A stretch of 64,000 nt of DNA from Thalassotalea fonticola. GTDB taxonomy: Bacteria; Pseudomonadota; Gammaproteobacteria; Enterobacterales; Alteromonadaceae. The DNA lies in assembly GCF_032911225.1 (NCBI RefSeq), contig NZ_CP136600.1, forward strand, positions 4,402,001 through 4,466,000, given 5' to 3'. Under the pieces are notes generated by a model, which made no database searches, was not told the origin of the DNA, and worked only from the letters and a program-made list of their open reading frames with translations. This document shows positions 36,441-45,561 of this stretch, piece by piece. The translations under genes were made by a program, and so were the position numbers. The first letter of the stretch is position 1, and the number at the start of each line of letters is the position of its first letter.

Positions 36441-36980
36441 TTAGCCTCTGCTTTCACAAGCTTCTGCCAAGTTTAGATGTGGCACAAAATTACATGGTCT
36501 ATGACTGGCGTCTAACTGTTCTTTGATCACTTTGTCCCAGGCAGTTTTACAAGCATTAGTAGAGCCTGGTACGCAGCAGATAACCGTTCTATTGGCCATA
36601 CCGGCAAAAGCTCTAGATTGAATTGTTGAGGTGCCAATTTCGTCATAAGAAACGCTGCGAAATATCTCGCCGAAGCCTTCAACCTGTTTATCAAACAGTG
36701 GCATGATAGCTTCTGGGGTATTATCTCTTGCAGTAAAGCCAGTACCACCTGTAGATACAACAGCATGAATGCTGTCATCGGCAATCCACTTAGACATAAT
36801 TGCCCGAAGTTGGTAAACATCATCAATGACAATAGCTTTGTCTGCTAGCGTATGTCCGGCTTCAACTACACGCTGTGCTAATGCCTGACCAGAAGTATCG
36901 TTTTCTTCGGTGCGAGTATCGGAAACGGTTAATACTGCAATGTTTAACGGAACAAATGTTGCTCCACCGTGTTTTGACAT
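36441..36980 (-). CDS. moaB: Molybdenum cofactor biosynthesis protein B
   Basis: 179 aa MoaB/MogA family protein. LTVSDTRTEENDTSGQ, VVSTGGTGFTARDNTPEAI and CVPGSTNACKTAWDKVI are signatures. No separate mogA is in the window, so this protein may provide the adenylyltransferase step before MoeA. It starts 2 bases after mobA. Confidence 0.93.
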   Translation of the reverse strand: MSKHGGATFVPLNIAVLTVSDTRTEENDTSGQALAQRVVEAGHTLADKAIVIDDVYQLRAIMSKWIADDSIHAVVSTGGTGFTARDNTPEAIMPLFDKQVEGFGEIFRSVSYDEIGTSTIQSRAFAGMANRTVICCVPGSTNACKTAWDKVIKEQLDASHRPCNFVPHLNLAEACESRG

Positions 36981-36982
36981 GA

Positions 36983-37594
36983 TTAGATCCTGCTTTTAAA
37001 TTCTTTATTTATGATTTCTTTATTGACTGAGTCGTTAATACGTTTTTTAGCTTGCTGCCATTCATCTGGGGTATTGGTATTAACCAGCACTTGTCGATCA
37101 TTCTGTTCAATACTCAGGGCGTTCGCTAACTTAAATACCTGCTTAAACGATGGACCTTTCCCTGTTGTTAAAAAGCGAGGGCTGGTAAATTCTTCGTCTA
37201 AAAACTGGCTGAGAACAGCGTTTACCGGAATATAGGCAGGTAATGAGCATTTACTATAATGACAAGCCTTGTTAGCCAATGAGCCTTTTAGTTTTAACTC
37301 TTGCAAATGCTGGGCACTAATAAATGGCATATCTATGGGTAAAACAAGAACAGAGCGAGGCTGGTATTTTTTAATTAACGCATGAATACCGGCTAATGGA
37401 CCTCCCTGAACAACTAAGTCGGCAATACCGCCACTGTTGCTGCCTGAGATCTCAATTTTATCTAAGTGACATTGCTGCAAAAGTGATTGGCAATGGTTCA
37501 ACATGGTGTCATTTTTTAAGGTTAAAAACGCTTTGTTCTCACCCATGCGACTCGATTGACCACCCGCGAGTATTATTCCTAAACAGTCGATCAT
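36983..37594 (-). CDS. mobA: Molybdenum cofactor guanylyltransferase
   Basis: 203 aa from the ATG at 37594, preceded by AGGTGG; a GTG at 37603 overlapping moaA is the alternative. GIILAGGQSSRMGENKAFL is the nucleotide-binding signature; VLPIDMPF carries the metal-binding Asp. It makes the MGD form of the cofactor. That fits NapA, encoded 9 kb away, a bis-MGD enzyme. Confidence 0.92.
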   Translation of the reverse strand: MIDCLGIILAGGQSSRMGENKAFLTLKNDTMLNHCQSLLQQCHLDKIEISGSNSGGIADLVVQGGPLAGIHALIKKYQPRSVLVLPIDMPFISAQHLQELKLKGSLANKACHYSKCSLPAYIPVNAVLSQFLDEEFTSPRFLTTGKGPSFKQVFKLANALSIEQNDRQVLVNTNTPDEWQQAKKRINDSVNKEIINKEFKSRI

Positions 37595-37595
37595 C

Positions 37596-38567
37596 TTAAC
37601 CACCTAACATTGATAAATGCTTAGTTGCTCCGGTAAAGCCTTCATTTAAGAAATGCGTAGCTTGTTTATCATTAAGCAAACTCATGATACGCCTTTGTAG
37701 CGGAAGTGGATCGTCTATCTGTAATTGTTCTTTTAATGATAATCCTTCATCGGCAAACAAACATAGGTGTAACTTGCCTAATGAACTTACACGTAAACGA
37801 TTACAAGTATCACAAAAGTCTTTTGCATAAGGCATGATCAAACCAATAGTCCCTTGGTAATCAGGGTGTGCATAAACTTCTGCAGGGCCTGCCGCTTTAT
37901 GACGAATTGTTGGCAGCCAGCCGTTAGCCAGCAATTGGTTTTTTATGTGCTGACCACTAACGTGTTGCTGTTGATAAAAATCTTTATTGTCGCCGGTTTG
38001 CATCAATTCAATAAAACGCAAACTTACTGGTTTATCTTTTACATAATTGAAAAAGCTATTGATATCATGAGCATTATATTCGCGCATTAACACAGTATTA
38101 ATTTTTATATTGGTAAAGCCTGAACTCAGGCCATTATCAATACCGGATAGAATTTCATCGAGTTTGTCTTTGCCCGTTATCGCTTGAAACTGGCGCGGAT
38201 CGAACGAATCAATACTAACGTTTAACGCATCAAGACCCGAATCTACCCAAGTAGGTAAATGCTCAGCTAATTTAAAACCGTTTGAAGTAATAGCAACAGT
38301 CTTAATGCCATTAGTTTGTTTACAGGCTTGAATAATGTCAGGTAAGTCTTTACGCAACGCCGGTTCGCCACCAGTTATACGAATTTTTTCGGTACCCATG
38401 CTAGCAAATCCCGCAGCTAGACGTTTGATTTCTGCAAGCGAGAGAAAGTCGCGATCGTGATCGCATTCATAACCGTCGGGTAGGCAATAGTTGCAACGAA
38501 AGTTGCATACATCAGTAATAGATAGCCTCAGGTAATAAAACCTGCGGCCAAAGTTGTCTTGTAACAT
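37596..38567 (-). CDS. moaA: GTP 3',8-cyclase (radical SAM)
   Basis: 323 aa from the ATG at 38567 with AAGG upstream; a GTG at 38573 is also in frame. The SAM-cluster motif is CNFRCNYC near residue 20, the second 4Fe-4S ligands are in CDTCNRLRVSSLGKLHLC, and the C-terminus ends in the conserved Gly-Gly. It catalyses the first step of Moco synthesis. First gene of the ten-gene operon, directly behind a Moco riboswitch. Confidence 0.96.
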   Translation of the reverse strand: MLQDNFGRRFYYLRLSITDVCNFRCNYCLPDGYECDHDRDFLSLAEIKRLAAGFASMGTEKIRITGGEPALRKDLPDIIQACKQTNGIKTVAITSNGFKLAEHLPTWVDSGLDALNVSIDSFDPRQFQAITGKDKLDEILSGIDNGLSSGFTNIKINTVLMREYNAHDINSFFNYVKDKPVSLRFIELMQTGDNKDFYQQQHVSGQHIKNQLLANGWLPTIRHKAAGPAEVYAHPDYQGTIGLIMPYAKDFCDTCNRLRVSSLGKLHLCLFADEGLSLKEQLQIDDPLPLQRRIMSLLNDKQATHFLNEGFTGATKHLSMLGG

Positions 38568-38582
38568 GTTCACCTTTCCAAT

Positions 38583-38695
38583 GTCGGGAGGCTAGAAAGT
38601 TTCCTTGCTAACCCTGGTGGCAAATACTTAATTGTATTTGTGCCACGGCTCAATGTTCATTCATGCATTGCATGGGCAGAACATAGAGCTCGGCG
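38583..38695 (-). ncRNA. Moco riboswitch (molybdenum cofactor RNA motif)
   Basis: The leader of moaA, read on the minus strand, contains the conserved Moco-motif blocks in order. These are CGCCGAGC, a long stem arm, GAGCCGTGGC, a hairpin closing back to GCCACC with AGGGTTAGCAAGGAAA, and GCCTCCCGAC just before the ribosome site. This arrangement is that of the moaA riboswitch in E. coli. It should reduce moa-mod expression when Moco is plentiful. Confidence 0.88.
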
Positions 38696-38700
38696 ATAAA

Positions 38701-38720
38701 TATCAATAGGTTTATTGATA
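38701..38720. promoter_or_regulatory. 20-bp palindrome in front of the Moco riboswitch
   Basis: TATCAATA, four bases, TATTGATA: a perfect 8+8 inverted repeat directly 5' of the aptamer. A plausible promoter (TTGGAA, 18 bases, TATGTT on the minus strand) lies just upstream, so the palindrome would be at the transcript start. Either a repressor operator or an RNA hairpin. Confidence 0.45.
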
Positions 38721-38823
38721 TTAACTAACCTAAACATACCACTTTTAGAGCAAATTTTCCAAAAAACAATTCCACTATTTGAAATATCTACTAACTTAAT
38801 GGTTATATTATAGTAAGTATTTA

Positions 38824-40056
38824 TTAAAAATTAGCCGTTACCATGAACCAAACTTTTGTCGTATCGGTTGCATAATCGTCAGAAGAGTAACTTGCAGCTT
38901 TTAATAAACCAGATACTTGCTTGTTAAATTTATACCCTGCAGCAATGTTAATTTCGCTGCCGTATTCATCGTTACCTTCATCAGCTTCATAAATGTGGTA
39001 TGCCGCAGATAAACCAACAGGACCAACTTTAGTTGCCGCTTTTAAATAAGTATCAACAATACCGTCAGCTGGAGTGCCTAAGAACTTATCAGCAAAACCT
39101 TGGAATTTATGTAGGGTTGCAAGCGGAGTAGAAAATGCAACGTTGCCATCATCGCTACCTAATACTTCATAACCACCACCAACACTAAAGCTTTTGAATT
39201 TCGCCATAGCTTCTAAAACCATATAACTCGCTTCAAAACTTGTTGGGTTATCCCCAGCATCTTCCTGGTTAGCAAAACCTGCTTTAACAGCTAAGCCTGT
39301 GCCACCAAGGTCGAATTTACCATTATAGGTAGCCCCTATAGTGTTGCTAGAAGTACCAGCTGCAGCGCCATCAAACTCAAGACTATAGTTGAAAACCGTT
39401 AAAGCATGTTGCTTGTTGAATGCATACTTAGCGTTTACTAAAATTACATCACCATGTAAGTCAGATTTTTCGCTGTCTTCACCAAAAATACGGTTCACGT
39501 TATATACATAACTGGCGTCAAGTGTAAGGCCATCGATAGGTTTAGCCTGTAAACGATAACCATCGTAAGTTTGTTCATTTTGACGCCATGCTACACCACC
39601 AACAAAACGTTGATCGTCTAGTACAATGCGTTGGCGACCGGCAGTTGCTGTAAGCATGTCATTTGAGTATTGCAAATAAGCTTGATTAACTTCACTACCT
39701 TCAGGATCAGCAACCGTTGGGTAATCTGTTTTACCATTAACCGTTGAGTTATAGCTGTCATTGCCTATAGCCGTTACATCATCAACTTCTACTTTAGCGC
39801 TGAAATTAGAAACTTTTCCTGTAGTTACCGTTAAACGACTTTTAAGTGTTGATGCCATTGCATCTTCGCTTACACCATCTTGATCAACAGTTTCTACGCG
39901 ATAACGTAAAGATACATCAACTTTTGAATCTTTTACTGCTTTAGATACATCTTCACCAATATTGGCTGATACATTAAAGCTGCTCGCCACTGCTAATGAT
40001 AAAAGGCTAAGCTTGATTGTGTGAGTTAAATTTTTGTTCATAGTTTGCTTGTTCAT
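38824..40056 (-). CDS. Outer-membrane porin, paralogue 2
   Basis: 410 aa with a signal peptide ending near SSFNVSA and a barrel ending in WFMVTANF. It is a clear paralogue of the porin at 28820-30040: LKSRLTVTTGKVSNFSAKVEVDD, AGRQRIVLDDQRFVGGVAWRQNEQTYDGY, GNVAFSTPLATLHKFQGFADKFLGTPADG. It lies between the Moco riboswitch and moeA, with no evident terminator before the moa leader. The substrate is unknown; an anion role linked to nitrate or molybdate is speculative. Confidence 0.8.
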   Translation of the reverse strand: MNKQTMNKNLTHTIKLSLLSLAVASSFNVSANIGEDVSKAVKDSKVDVSLRYRVETVDQDGVSEDAMASTLKSRLTVTTGKVSNFSAKVEVDDVTAIGNDSYNSTVNGKTDYPTVADPEGSEVNQAYLQYSNDMLTATAGRQRIVLDDQRFVGGVAWRQNEQTYDGYRLQAKPIDGLTLDASYVYNVNRIFGEDSEKSDLHGDVILVNAKYAFNKQHALTVFNYSLEFDGAAAGTSSNTIGATYNGKFDLGGTGLAVKAGFANQEDAGDNPTSFEASYMVLEAMAKFKSFSVGGGYEVLGSDDGNVAFSTPLATLHKFQGFADKFLGTPADGIVDTYLKAATKVGPVGLSAAYHIYEADEGNDEYGSEINIAAGYKFNKQVSGLLKAASYSSDDYATDTTKVWFMVTANF

Positions 40057-40173
40057 TTTATTATCCTTACGGGCTTATCTTCTAAGAGTTAATGCCCAGA
40101 TTTAATGTCAATTGACTAAAGTTGTATTGTAATTTTAATGGGGTAATGATCGGCTAAAAATTGAAGCAAAACA

Positions 40174-40187
40174 TTGATTGAAATCAT
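40174..40187. promoter_or_regulatory. FNR-like box between porin 2 and moeA
   Basis: TTGAT-TGAA-ATCAT matches the FNR consensus TTGATNNNNATCAA at nine of ten positions. It is centred 124 bases from the porin start and about 105 from moeA. Could couple either gene to anaerobiosis. Confidence 0.4.
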
Positions 40188-40285
40188 AGTTTGTGATTTT
40201 TTGTAAACAATTATTGAAAAAATGTTTGGAATTTTATGAGTATAGATTAGGATTGATGAAAATACTTTAAATGGTTCACTATTTT

Positions 40286-41530
40286 ATGTCTGATTGTTGC
40301 TCTGCTCCCGGATTAATGCCTTTTGAAACTGCCTTGGGGCAGTTACTTGATAACGTACAAGCTCCTAGAAAAACTCAACTTATTGCAATTGAAGATTGTT
40401 TAGACCGAGTGTCAGCTAAAACGATTATCTCTCCTATTTTTGTACCGCCGAATGATAATTCTGCAATGGATGGTTATGCATTTTCTTTTGCATCGATTAA
40501 TGAAATTTCTAATACTGAATTAGAAATCGTTGGCCGTTCTTTTGCCGGAGAGCCTTTTACCGCGAGTACTAAAATAGGGCAATGTATTCGTATTATGACC
40601 GGCGCGAAAATGCCTGATTGTTGCGACAGTGTGGTAATGCAAGAAAATACCAAAGTTGTTGATGGCAAACTTACTTTTACAACGTTACCAACAGCAAGCG
40701 GTAGTAATGTGCGCAATAAAGGTGAAGATATTAGTGTTGGCCAACAAGTGTTTGAGCAAGGGCATAAATTTGCTGCCATTGATATTGGTTTATTGGCTTC
40801 TTTAGGCGTGGCTAACGTTGAAGTATATGCACCAGTGACAGTCGCTTTATTATCAACTGGTGATGAACTTCGCCGCCCAGGAGAATGTTTAGGGGATGGT
40901 GACATATTTGAAAGTAATCGCTATGCGTTAAACGCGCTGTTACAACGCTTGAATGTTAATGTAATAGATCTAGGTATTATTCGCGATGATAAACAAGCCA
41001 TACGAGAAGCATTTATTAAAGCGGATAAAGAAGCTGATGTTGTTATATCAAGTGGCGGCGTTTCAGTAGGTGAAGCTGATTACACTAAAGATATTTTAAC
41101 TGAACTGGGAGAAGTCGGCTTTTGGAAAATAGCAATGAAGCCTGGCAAGCCCTTTGCCTTTGGTAAGCTCCCTAATAGTGTATTTTTTGGATTACCAGGT
41201 AACCCTGTTTCAGCTTTAGTTACGTTTTATAAGTTGGCTATTCCGGGTATTGAGAAAATGCAAGGTATGCCATTTAAACAGGCGGCAAAATTTGCTGCAA
41301 TTACCACTACTAGGCTGAAAAAATCACCAGGCCGAATGGATTTTCAACGGGCAATTTTTACTTATGATGAGCAAGGTGTTGCTCGAGTTACATCAACTGG
41401 AACCCAAGGTTCAGGCGTGTTATCTAGTTTAGGTAAAGCCAACTGTTTTATCGTGTTAGAAGAAGAACAGGGTAATGTTGAGCAAGGTGATACTGTATTT
41501 GTTGAACCATTTGATTTTGCATTTCAATAA
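40286..41530 (+). CDS. moeA: Molybdopterin molybdenumtransferase
   Basis: 414 aa from ATG 40286 (MSDCCSAPGLMPFETAL, a usual MoeA N-terminus); the frame opens at 40271. FVPPNDNSAMDGYAF, IMTGAKMPDCCDSVVMQE, STGDEL, SGGVSVGEADYTKDIL and GLPGNPVSALVTF are family motifs. It inserts molybdate into adenylylated molybdopterin. Transcribed apart from the moa-mod operon, divergent from porin 2. Confidence 0.95.
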   Translation: MSDCCSAPGLMPFETALGQLLDNVQAPRKTQLIAIEDCLDRVSAKTIISPIFVPPNDNSAMDGYAFSFASINEISNTELEIVGRSFAGEPFTASTKIGQCIRIMTGAKMPDCCDSVVMQENTKVVDGKLTFTTLPTASGSNVRNKGEDISVGQQVFEQGHKFAAIDIGLLASLGVANVEVYAPVTVALLSTGDELRRPGECLGDGDIFESNRYALNALLQRLNVNVIDLGIIRDDKQAIREAFIKADKEADVVISSGGVSVGEADYTKDILTELGEVGFWKIAMKPGKPFAFGKLPNSVFFGLPGNPVSALVTFYKLAIPGIEKMQGMPFKQAAKFAAITTTRLKKSPGRMDFQRAIFTYDEQGVARVTSTGTQGSGVLSSLGKANCFIVLEEEQGNVEQGDTVFVEPFDFAFQ

Positions 41531-41626
41531 ATTGCTTTTTTTGCAACTTTGCCATTTATTAGCCAAACTATTAATACTAGTTAAAGTGTTAATCGTTTGT
41601 TTGGCTTAATTAAATTTGGAAATCCC

Positions 41627-42157
41627 ATGAAATTCATCCCATTACTTGTTTGCTTATTTTTTTTAAATCCTACCTTTGCTGTAGCCCGTGACAAGCCGCA
41701 AGATTTTGCTGAACCATTAAGAATGTTTAGTAAGTTTATTGGTACTTGGGAGTCAGCTTTTGCAATGATGGATGGCAATCCCCACGTAGTGGATGTAGCT
41801 ATTTGGGAAAGGGCTTTGAACGGTAAAGCTATACGATCATTACATTCCATTAATGACGGCATGTATGGCGGTGAAATGCTGATGTTTTGGGATAAAGAGC
41901 TTAATTCATTAGTTTTTTATTATTTTACTACTGCCGATTTTTATACCAAAGGAACCATTGAGGTTGTTAACGAAAACAGCTTCATAGCTTATGAAGATGT
42001 CAGTGGCTCTGATGATGGTATTAGCAAGGTTAAATCTACCAGCACTTTAGTTGATGGTAATATTAAAGTGACAACGGCTTATCTAAAGCATGGAAAATGG
42101 ACTGAGCCAGAAGCAAGAACCTATACCCCAAGTACAAAAACGGTAAACTTTAAATAG
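41627..42157 (+). CDS. Secreted lipocalin-like (DUF1579-type) protein
   Basis: 176 aa from the ATG at 41627, which begins a signal peptide (FIPLLVCLFFLNPTFAVA). The open frame from 41597 would mask it. The mature protein looks like a small beta-barrel: MFSKFIGTWESAF, DVAIWERALNGKAIRSLHSINDG, MLMFWDKELNSLVFYYFTTADFYTKGTIEV. This pattern resembles DUF1579-like proteins. Function unknown, family assignment tentative. Confidence 0.55.
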   Translation: MKFIPLLVCLFFLNPTFAVARDKPQDFAEPLRMFSKFIGTWESAFAMMDGNPHVVDVAIWERALNGKAIRSLHSINDGMYGGEMLMFWDKELNSLVFYYFTTADFYTKGTIEVVNENSFIAYEDVSGSDDGISKVKSTSTLVDGNIKVTTAYLKHGKWTEPEARTYTPSTKTVNFK

Positions 42158-42172
42158 ACGGAATCATTGAAA

Positions 42173-42832
42173 ATGAAATCTCCTTTAGTAATTGATTACT
42201 ATACTGATATTTTATGTATTTGGGCCTGGATAGCACAACGGCGCATTGATGAATTAAATAATCAGCTTGGTGACAGTATTGAAATTCGTTATCACTACAT
42301 GGACATTTTTGGCGATGTTGAAAATAAAATGACTCATCAGTGGGGAAAACGAGGCAAATACCAAGGGTTTGCTGAACATGTAAAGCATGCTGCTAGTCCA
42401 TTTGATGATGCTATCGTCAGTGATGATATATGGCAACATGTGCAGCCGACAACATCTGCCAATGCACATTTATATATTAAAGCCGTTGAGTTGGCTTTTG
42501 ATGCTAATGTCAGTAGTGATTTTGCTTTAGACATTCGTAAAGCTTTCTACATTAATACGCTCGATATATCGAATTTAAAAGTTTTAAGTGCTTTAGTGGT
42601 AGAACATAAGCTCGACTTAGAAGCCGTGCAATCGAAAATTGAAACTGGCCAGGCCATGGCAGCCTTAATGAATGATTACAAGTCAGCCAAAGATTTAGCG
42701 CTAAAGGGCAGCCCTTCATATATTATCGACAACGGCAGACAAGTACTGTTTGGTAACGTTGGTTTTCGAGTGTTATTGGCCAATGTAGAAGAGCGCCTAA
42801 AACGGCCGAGTAATGAAGCCAGTTGGTGTTAA
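42173..42832 (+). CDS. DsbA-family (FrnE/HCCA isomerase-like) thioredoxin-fold protein
   Basis: 219 aa from ATG 42173; a TTG at 42167 is also in frame. IDYYTDILCIWAWIAQRRIDEL begins the DsbA fold, but the active site reads CIWA instead of CxxC. A helical insert and KGSPSYIIDNGRQVLFGNVGF (the cis-Pro loop region) follow. It has no signal peptide, so cytoplasmic. With only one active-site Cys it may act in glutathione-dependent isomerisation rather than dithiol oxidation. It lies 15 bases after the lipocalin-like gene. Confidence 0.7.
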   Translation: MKSPLVIDYYTDILCIWAWIAQRRIDELNNQLGDSIEIRYHYMDIFGDVENKMTHQWGKRGKYQGFAEHVKHAASPFDDAIVSDDIWQHVQPTTSANAHLYIKAVELAFDANVSSDFALDIRKAFYINTLDISNLKVLSALVVEHKLDLEAVQSKIETGQAMAALMNDYKSAKDLALKGSPSYIIDNGRQVLFGNVGFRVLLANVEERLKRPSNEASWC

Positions 42833-43012
42833 CAACAGCAATCAAAAAAATCAAAATTACCGCCCCATTAACTACTTTCTGAAACTCTATGGGGCCAGTT
42901 TGTGTCATAAACAGTCGTTTATTAAATTTGTGAATTTAGGGCGCTACTAATTTACATAACCCTACACGTAAAGTATGCCCATAATTTATCAATTACCTAT
43001 GGTCTACACATT

Positions 43013-44449
43013 TTACATAGTGTTAGCGCGATAAGACTTATTCACCACTTCTAATGAAATATTATTGTTTCTATTCTGACCAACAATGCGATTAATTTTT
43101 AATTGTTTATTTCGTACAAAATCAATGAATAATTTGCTGTAACTTGGAAGTATATTTGCAATCGTATTATCGTGAGCTACTTCCAAGAAGTCTGACTGAT
43201 ATATTGTTCCGCTTTGTTTAAAATATGCAAAACTTTGGCGCTTTGAGCGTGAGTTTTCTAAAACGTAAAAGTGAACACCATCAATCGCTTGCTCATGGCT
43301 AATTGTTTCAAACGTAAATTTTTCAATTTTCTTTGCGAAACGAGGGTATGCTTTTATTGCTTTAATCGTATAAATATCAGCATAAATTTTAATGCCTTGT
43401 TCTACATACGGTAATAGGCCTGCTATATGCTCACTATATGGATGAGTGACAAAAACTCCATGTATTGATTTGTTTGGAAACTTTTTATTGATTATTTCGA
43501 GTGTTGCTTTAGATAAATTACTATTCGAAGGTGCTCCAAAAATCATAATGTTGTCACCATTAACTTTGAACAAAGTATTTGTTTTTGCTGACGCATCCGT
43601 AACTAAATAAAGGTCTTGTGATATTTTTGTTGAAGCAAGTGTTAGATTTCTTTTCGGAAGTGTTTTTTGATAGGTATTTGGTATAGTTAACTTTTCTGGC
43701 TCTATTTGCTCAATAACATCAAATTTCTCTATTAGAGTAATAAAGCTAGGAATAGAATCTCCATTGTAGTGCTTAATCAATGAGTGAGCAAAATGGAAAC
43801 CGTTACTTGTTTGGTAATCGCTATAAAGGTAAATTCGCTTTCTAGCTCTATTATTAATTGATTCTAGTTGCAATGGAGCTGTATTAAAAACATATTCCAT
43901 GACTTTATTATCAGAGTATTGATGAGTTAACGTGACTCTTCCCGACTCTTTGTCTAATTGGTAGTCAACTTTCCCATTTATATCAGTTTCTTGTAACAAT
44001 GGTCTAACAGCAAAAAAATCCAAATTCATAAAAGTCAGATTTTTAAACCGAGTAAAGCTATTCATGTTCTGCTCAATGGCTCTTTTACCTAAAGAAATTC
44101 CATTACGTTCATATCGCACACTTTCTTCACCATTTTGAAAATGGACTTCATCAAAATACAAGCCACCTGTGTAGTGGTGTACGACATTTTGATAGTAATA
44201 CTGTTTTTCTAAATCAATATCTGTAACCTTAAAAGCCTTATATCGACTGGGAGCTTCGAAATCCCATGATTGATAAGGTTCACTCCTGCCTAAGTAGCTA
44301 TGTGTTAGTGAAAAAGCTTTAATTGATGAAGTTTGTTTGTAGTGCTTATTGAGCAGTTCAATAAATGGTATTGCATCATTGATGTGCGTACTTGAAGCAA
44401 AGGCTACATGAGATAAAGCAAGTAAAACCGTAATGATATAAATTCTCAT
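43013..44449 (-). CDS. Secreted metallo-beta-lactamase-fold protein with degenerate metal site
   Basis: 478 aa with a signal peptide (IITVLLALSHVAFA). The first half is a beta-rich domain with many Tyr and Phe; the second half is MBL-like (LYLVTDASAKTNTLFKVNGDNIMIFGAPSN, GVFVTHPYSEHIAGLLPYVEQ, IYQSDFLEV). The metal motif HxHxDH reads HPYSEH here and no terminal His is seen, so binding of two metals is doubtful. It may be an inactive or altered family member. Function not recognised. Confidence 0.6.
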   Translation of the reverse strand: MRIYIITVLLALSHVAFASSTHINDAIPFIELLNKHYKQTSSIKAFSLTHSYLGRSEPYQSWDFEAPSRYKAFKVTDIDLEKQYYYQNVVHHYTGGLYFDEVHFQNGEESVRYERNGISLGKRAIEQNMNSFTRFKNLTFMNLDFFAVRPLLQETDINGKVDYQLDKESGRVTLTHQYSDNKVMEYVFNTAPLQLESINNRARKRIYLYSDYQTSNGFHFAHSLIKHYNGDSIPSFITLIEKFDVIEQIEPEKLTIPNTYQKTLPKRNLTLASTKISQDLYLVTDASAKTNTLFKVNGDNIMIFGAPSNSNLSKATLEIINKKFPNKSIHGVFVTHPYSEHIAGLLPYVEQGIKIYADIYTIKAIKAYPRFAKKIEKFTFETISHEQAIDGVHFYVLENSRSKRQSFAYFKQSGTIYQSDFLEVAHDNTIANILPSYSKLFIDFVRNKQLKINRIVGQNRNNNISLEVVNKSYRANTM

Positions 44450-44779
44450 AATAAATCCTTTTTAAATTCGTGCGAGTTTGTTTAGAAAGACCTAAAAAAT
44501 TTAATTGAAACATCTTTCCACACAGTCTGTATAAAAGTCAACGACACTCTTTTTTTTAATTTTATTATCAAGTGCTTACAACTTTTTTACTAACTAAGTC
44601 TTTTCAAAAATACAAGTTACTAAATTTATGTGGTTCAGCGCAAAACAAATACTCGACTATTGCTAAAATAAGCCTTAGATATTTAAGGCACTTGAGCGTC
44701 TGTTGAACTCACAGCGAGCAGCGGTCGTTGAACGCACAGCTCGAAACAGTCTTTATTAAAAATCGGATTTACTTACCTT
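44450..44779. other. Intergenic region, no gene seen
   Basis: 330 bases between the MBL-like gene and the small lipoprotein gene, both on the minus strand. The part nearest the MBL-like gene is AT-rich and presumably its promoter. Around 44690-44750 the words GCGTCTGTTGAAC and CGGTCGTTGAACGCAC recur imperfectly, perhaps remnants of a dispersed repeat. No coding capacity. Confidence 0.4.
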
Positions 44780-45193
44780 TTAAACTAAGCCAAAAACAAG
44801 AAAAAGAAATAAGAAACCAATAGTATGTGCATTAAACACCATGTGATAGATGATATCCTCAGATTGCATTGCAGATTCTTTAATTATTTTGATGCTTTCA
44901 ATATCAGATATTTCGATTTTTAGTTCTTTACGAGTTTTGCTTTTATCGATTGCTTTGGTGTTTGATATATGTTCAGAAGTTACTTCTCTAACCCAAAGCT
45001 CTATAACCTCTCCATCAACTCTTGTAATGCTAACTTTATTACCAGCTTTAACGGAATCAATAATGATATTTGTGAATTGAGTATTGTTTATTTTACCGCG
45101 CTTAAATGTTGGTTTATTGCCGTTAGTAGCACACCCAGCTATTAGCGTTAAGGCTATTAATAATATTAAATGTATATAAAGTGCATGTTTCAT
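44780..45193 (-). CDS. Small lipoprotein with C-terminal membrane segment
   Basis: 137 aa. Lipoprotein signal ILLIALTLIAGC with Cys about 21. The middle forms an SH3-like or Sm-like beta stretch (AGNKVSITRVDGEVIELWVREVTSEHI, LKIEISDIESIKII), resembling domains that carry a response to surface chemistry. A hydrophobic helix (TIGFLFLFLVFGLV) ends the protein, so it would be anchored at both ends. Family not recognised. Confidence 0.55.
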   Translation of the reverse strand: MKHALYIHLILLIALTLIAGCATNGNKPTFKRGKINNTQFTNIIIDSVKAGNKVSITRVDGEVIELWVREVTSEHISNTKAIDKSKTRKELKIEISDIESIKIIKESAMQSEDIIYHMVFNAHTIGFLFLFLVFGLV

Positions 45194-45299
45194 AAGTTAT
45201 GATTTTCATAAGGGCAGTAGTATTACTTTAGTTCATTTCATAGATAAGGGTAGCCTCAGATATTGAAGGGGTATTTAGGTATTCCTATTTCCGCTATTG

Positions 45300-45540
45300 G
45301 CACAAAGGAGCCGAAATAATGGATTCCCGCCTTCGCGGGAATGACGGTGTTTTAGCACATTCAATAGATCCTGAAACAAGTTCAGGAAGTCGAGATTTTT
45401 ATGTTATCAATGCACTTAATGAGGTCCCGATGTGGCTTGTTCTCCTCGAGGATGGTGTTCATAGAAGCACTAATATCGTGATGCCAAGGATGGCAAAGAG
45501 CGATGACGGTGTACTTTCTCTACTTCTCCTTGTGGCAATT
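45300..45540. repeat. Cluster of dispersed hairpin repeats
   Basis: Between 45320 and 45347 lies GGATTCCCGCCTTCGCGGGA followed by ATGACGGTG, a hairpin repeat seen widely in proteobacterial intergenic regions. At 45367-45390 a second type has CCTGAA and TTCAGG arms. A third block ends in GATGACGGTG near 45509. The 79-codon open frame across it is not a gene; the repeats cross it in all frames. It sits between the small lipoprotein gene and the nap terminator. Confidence 0.6.
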
Positions 45541-45561
45541 TGCATTCCTTCTCCATGAAGT

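Noticed and set aside
45319..45558. 79-codon open frame between the small lipoprotein and nap genes
   Set aside because: Built from dispersed hairpin repeats; composition and structure are not those of a gene.
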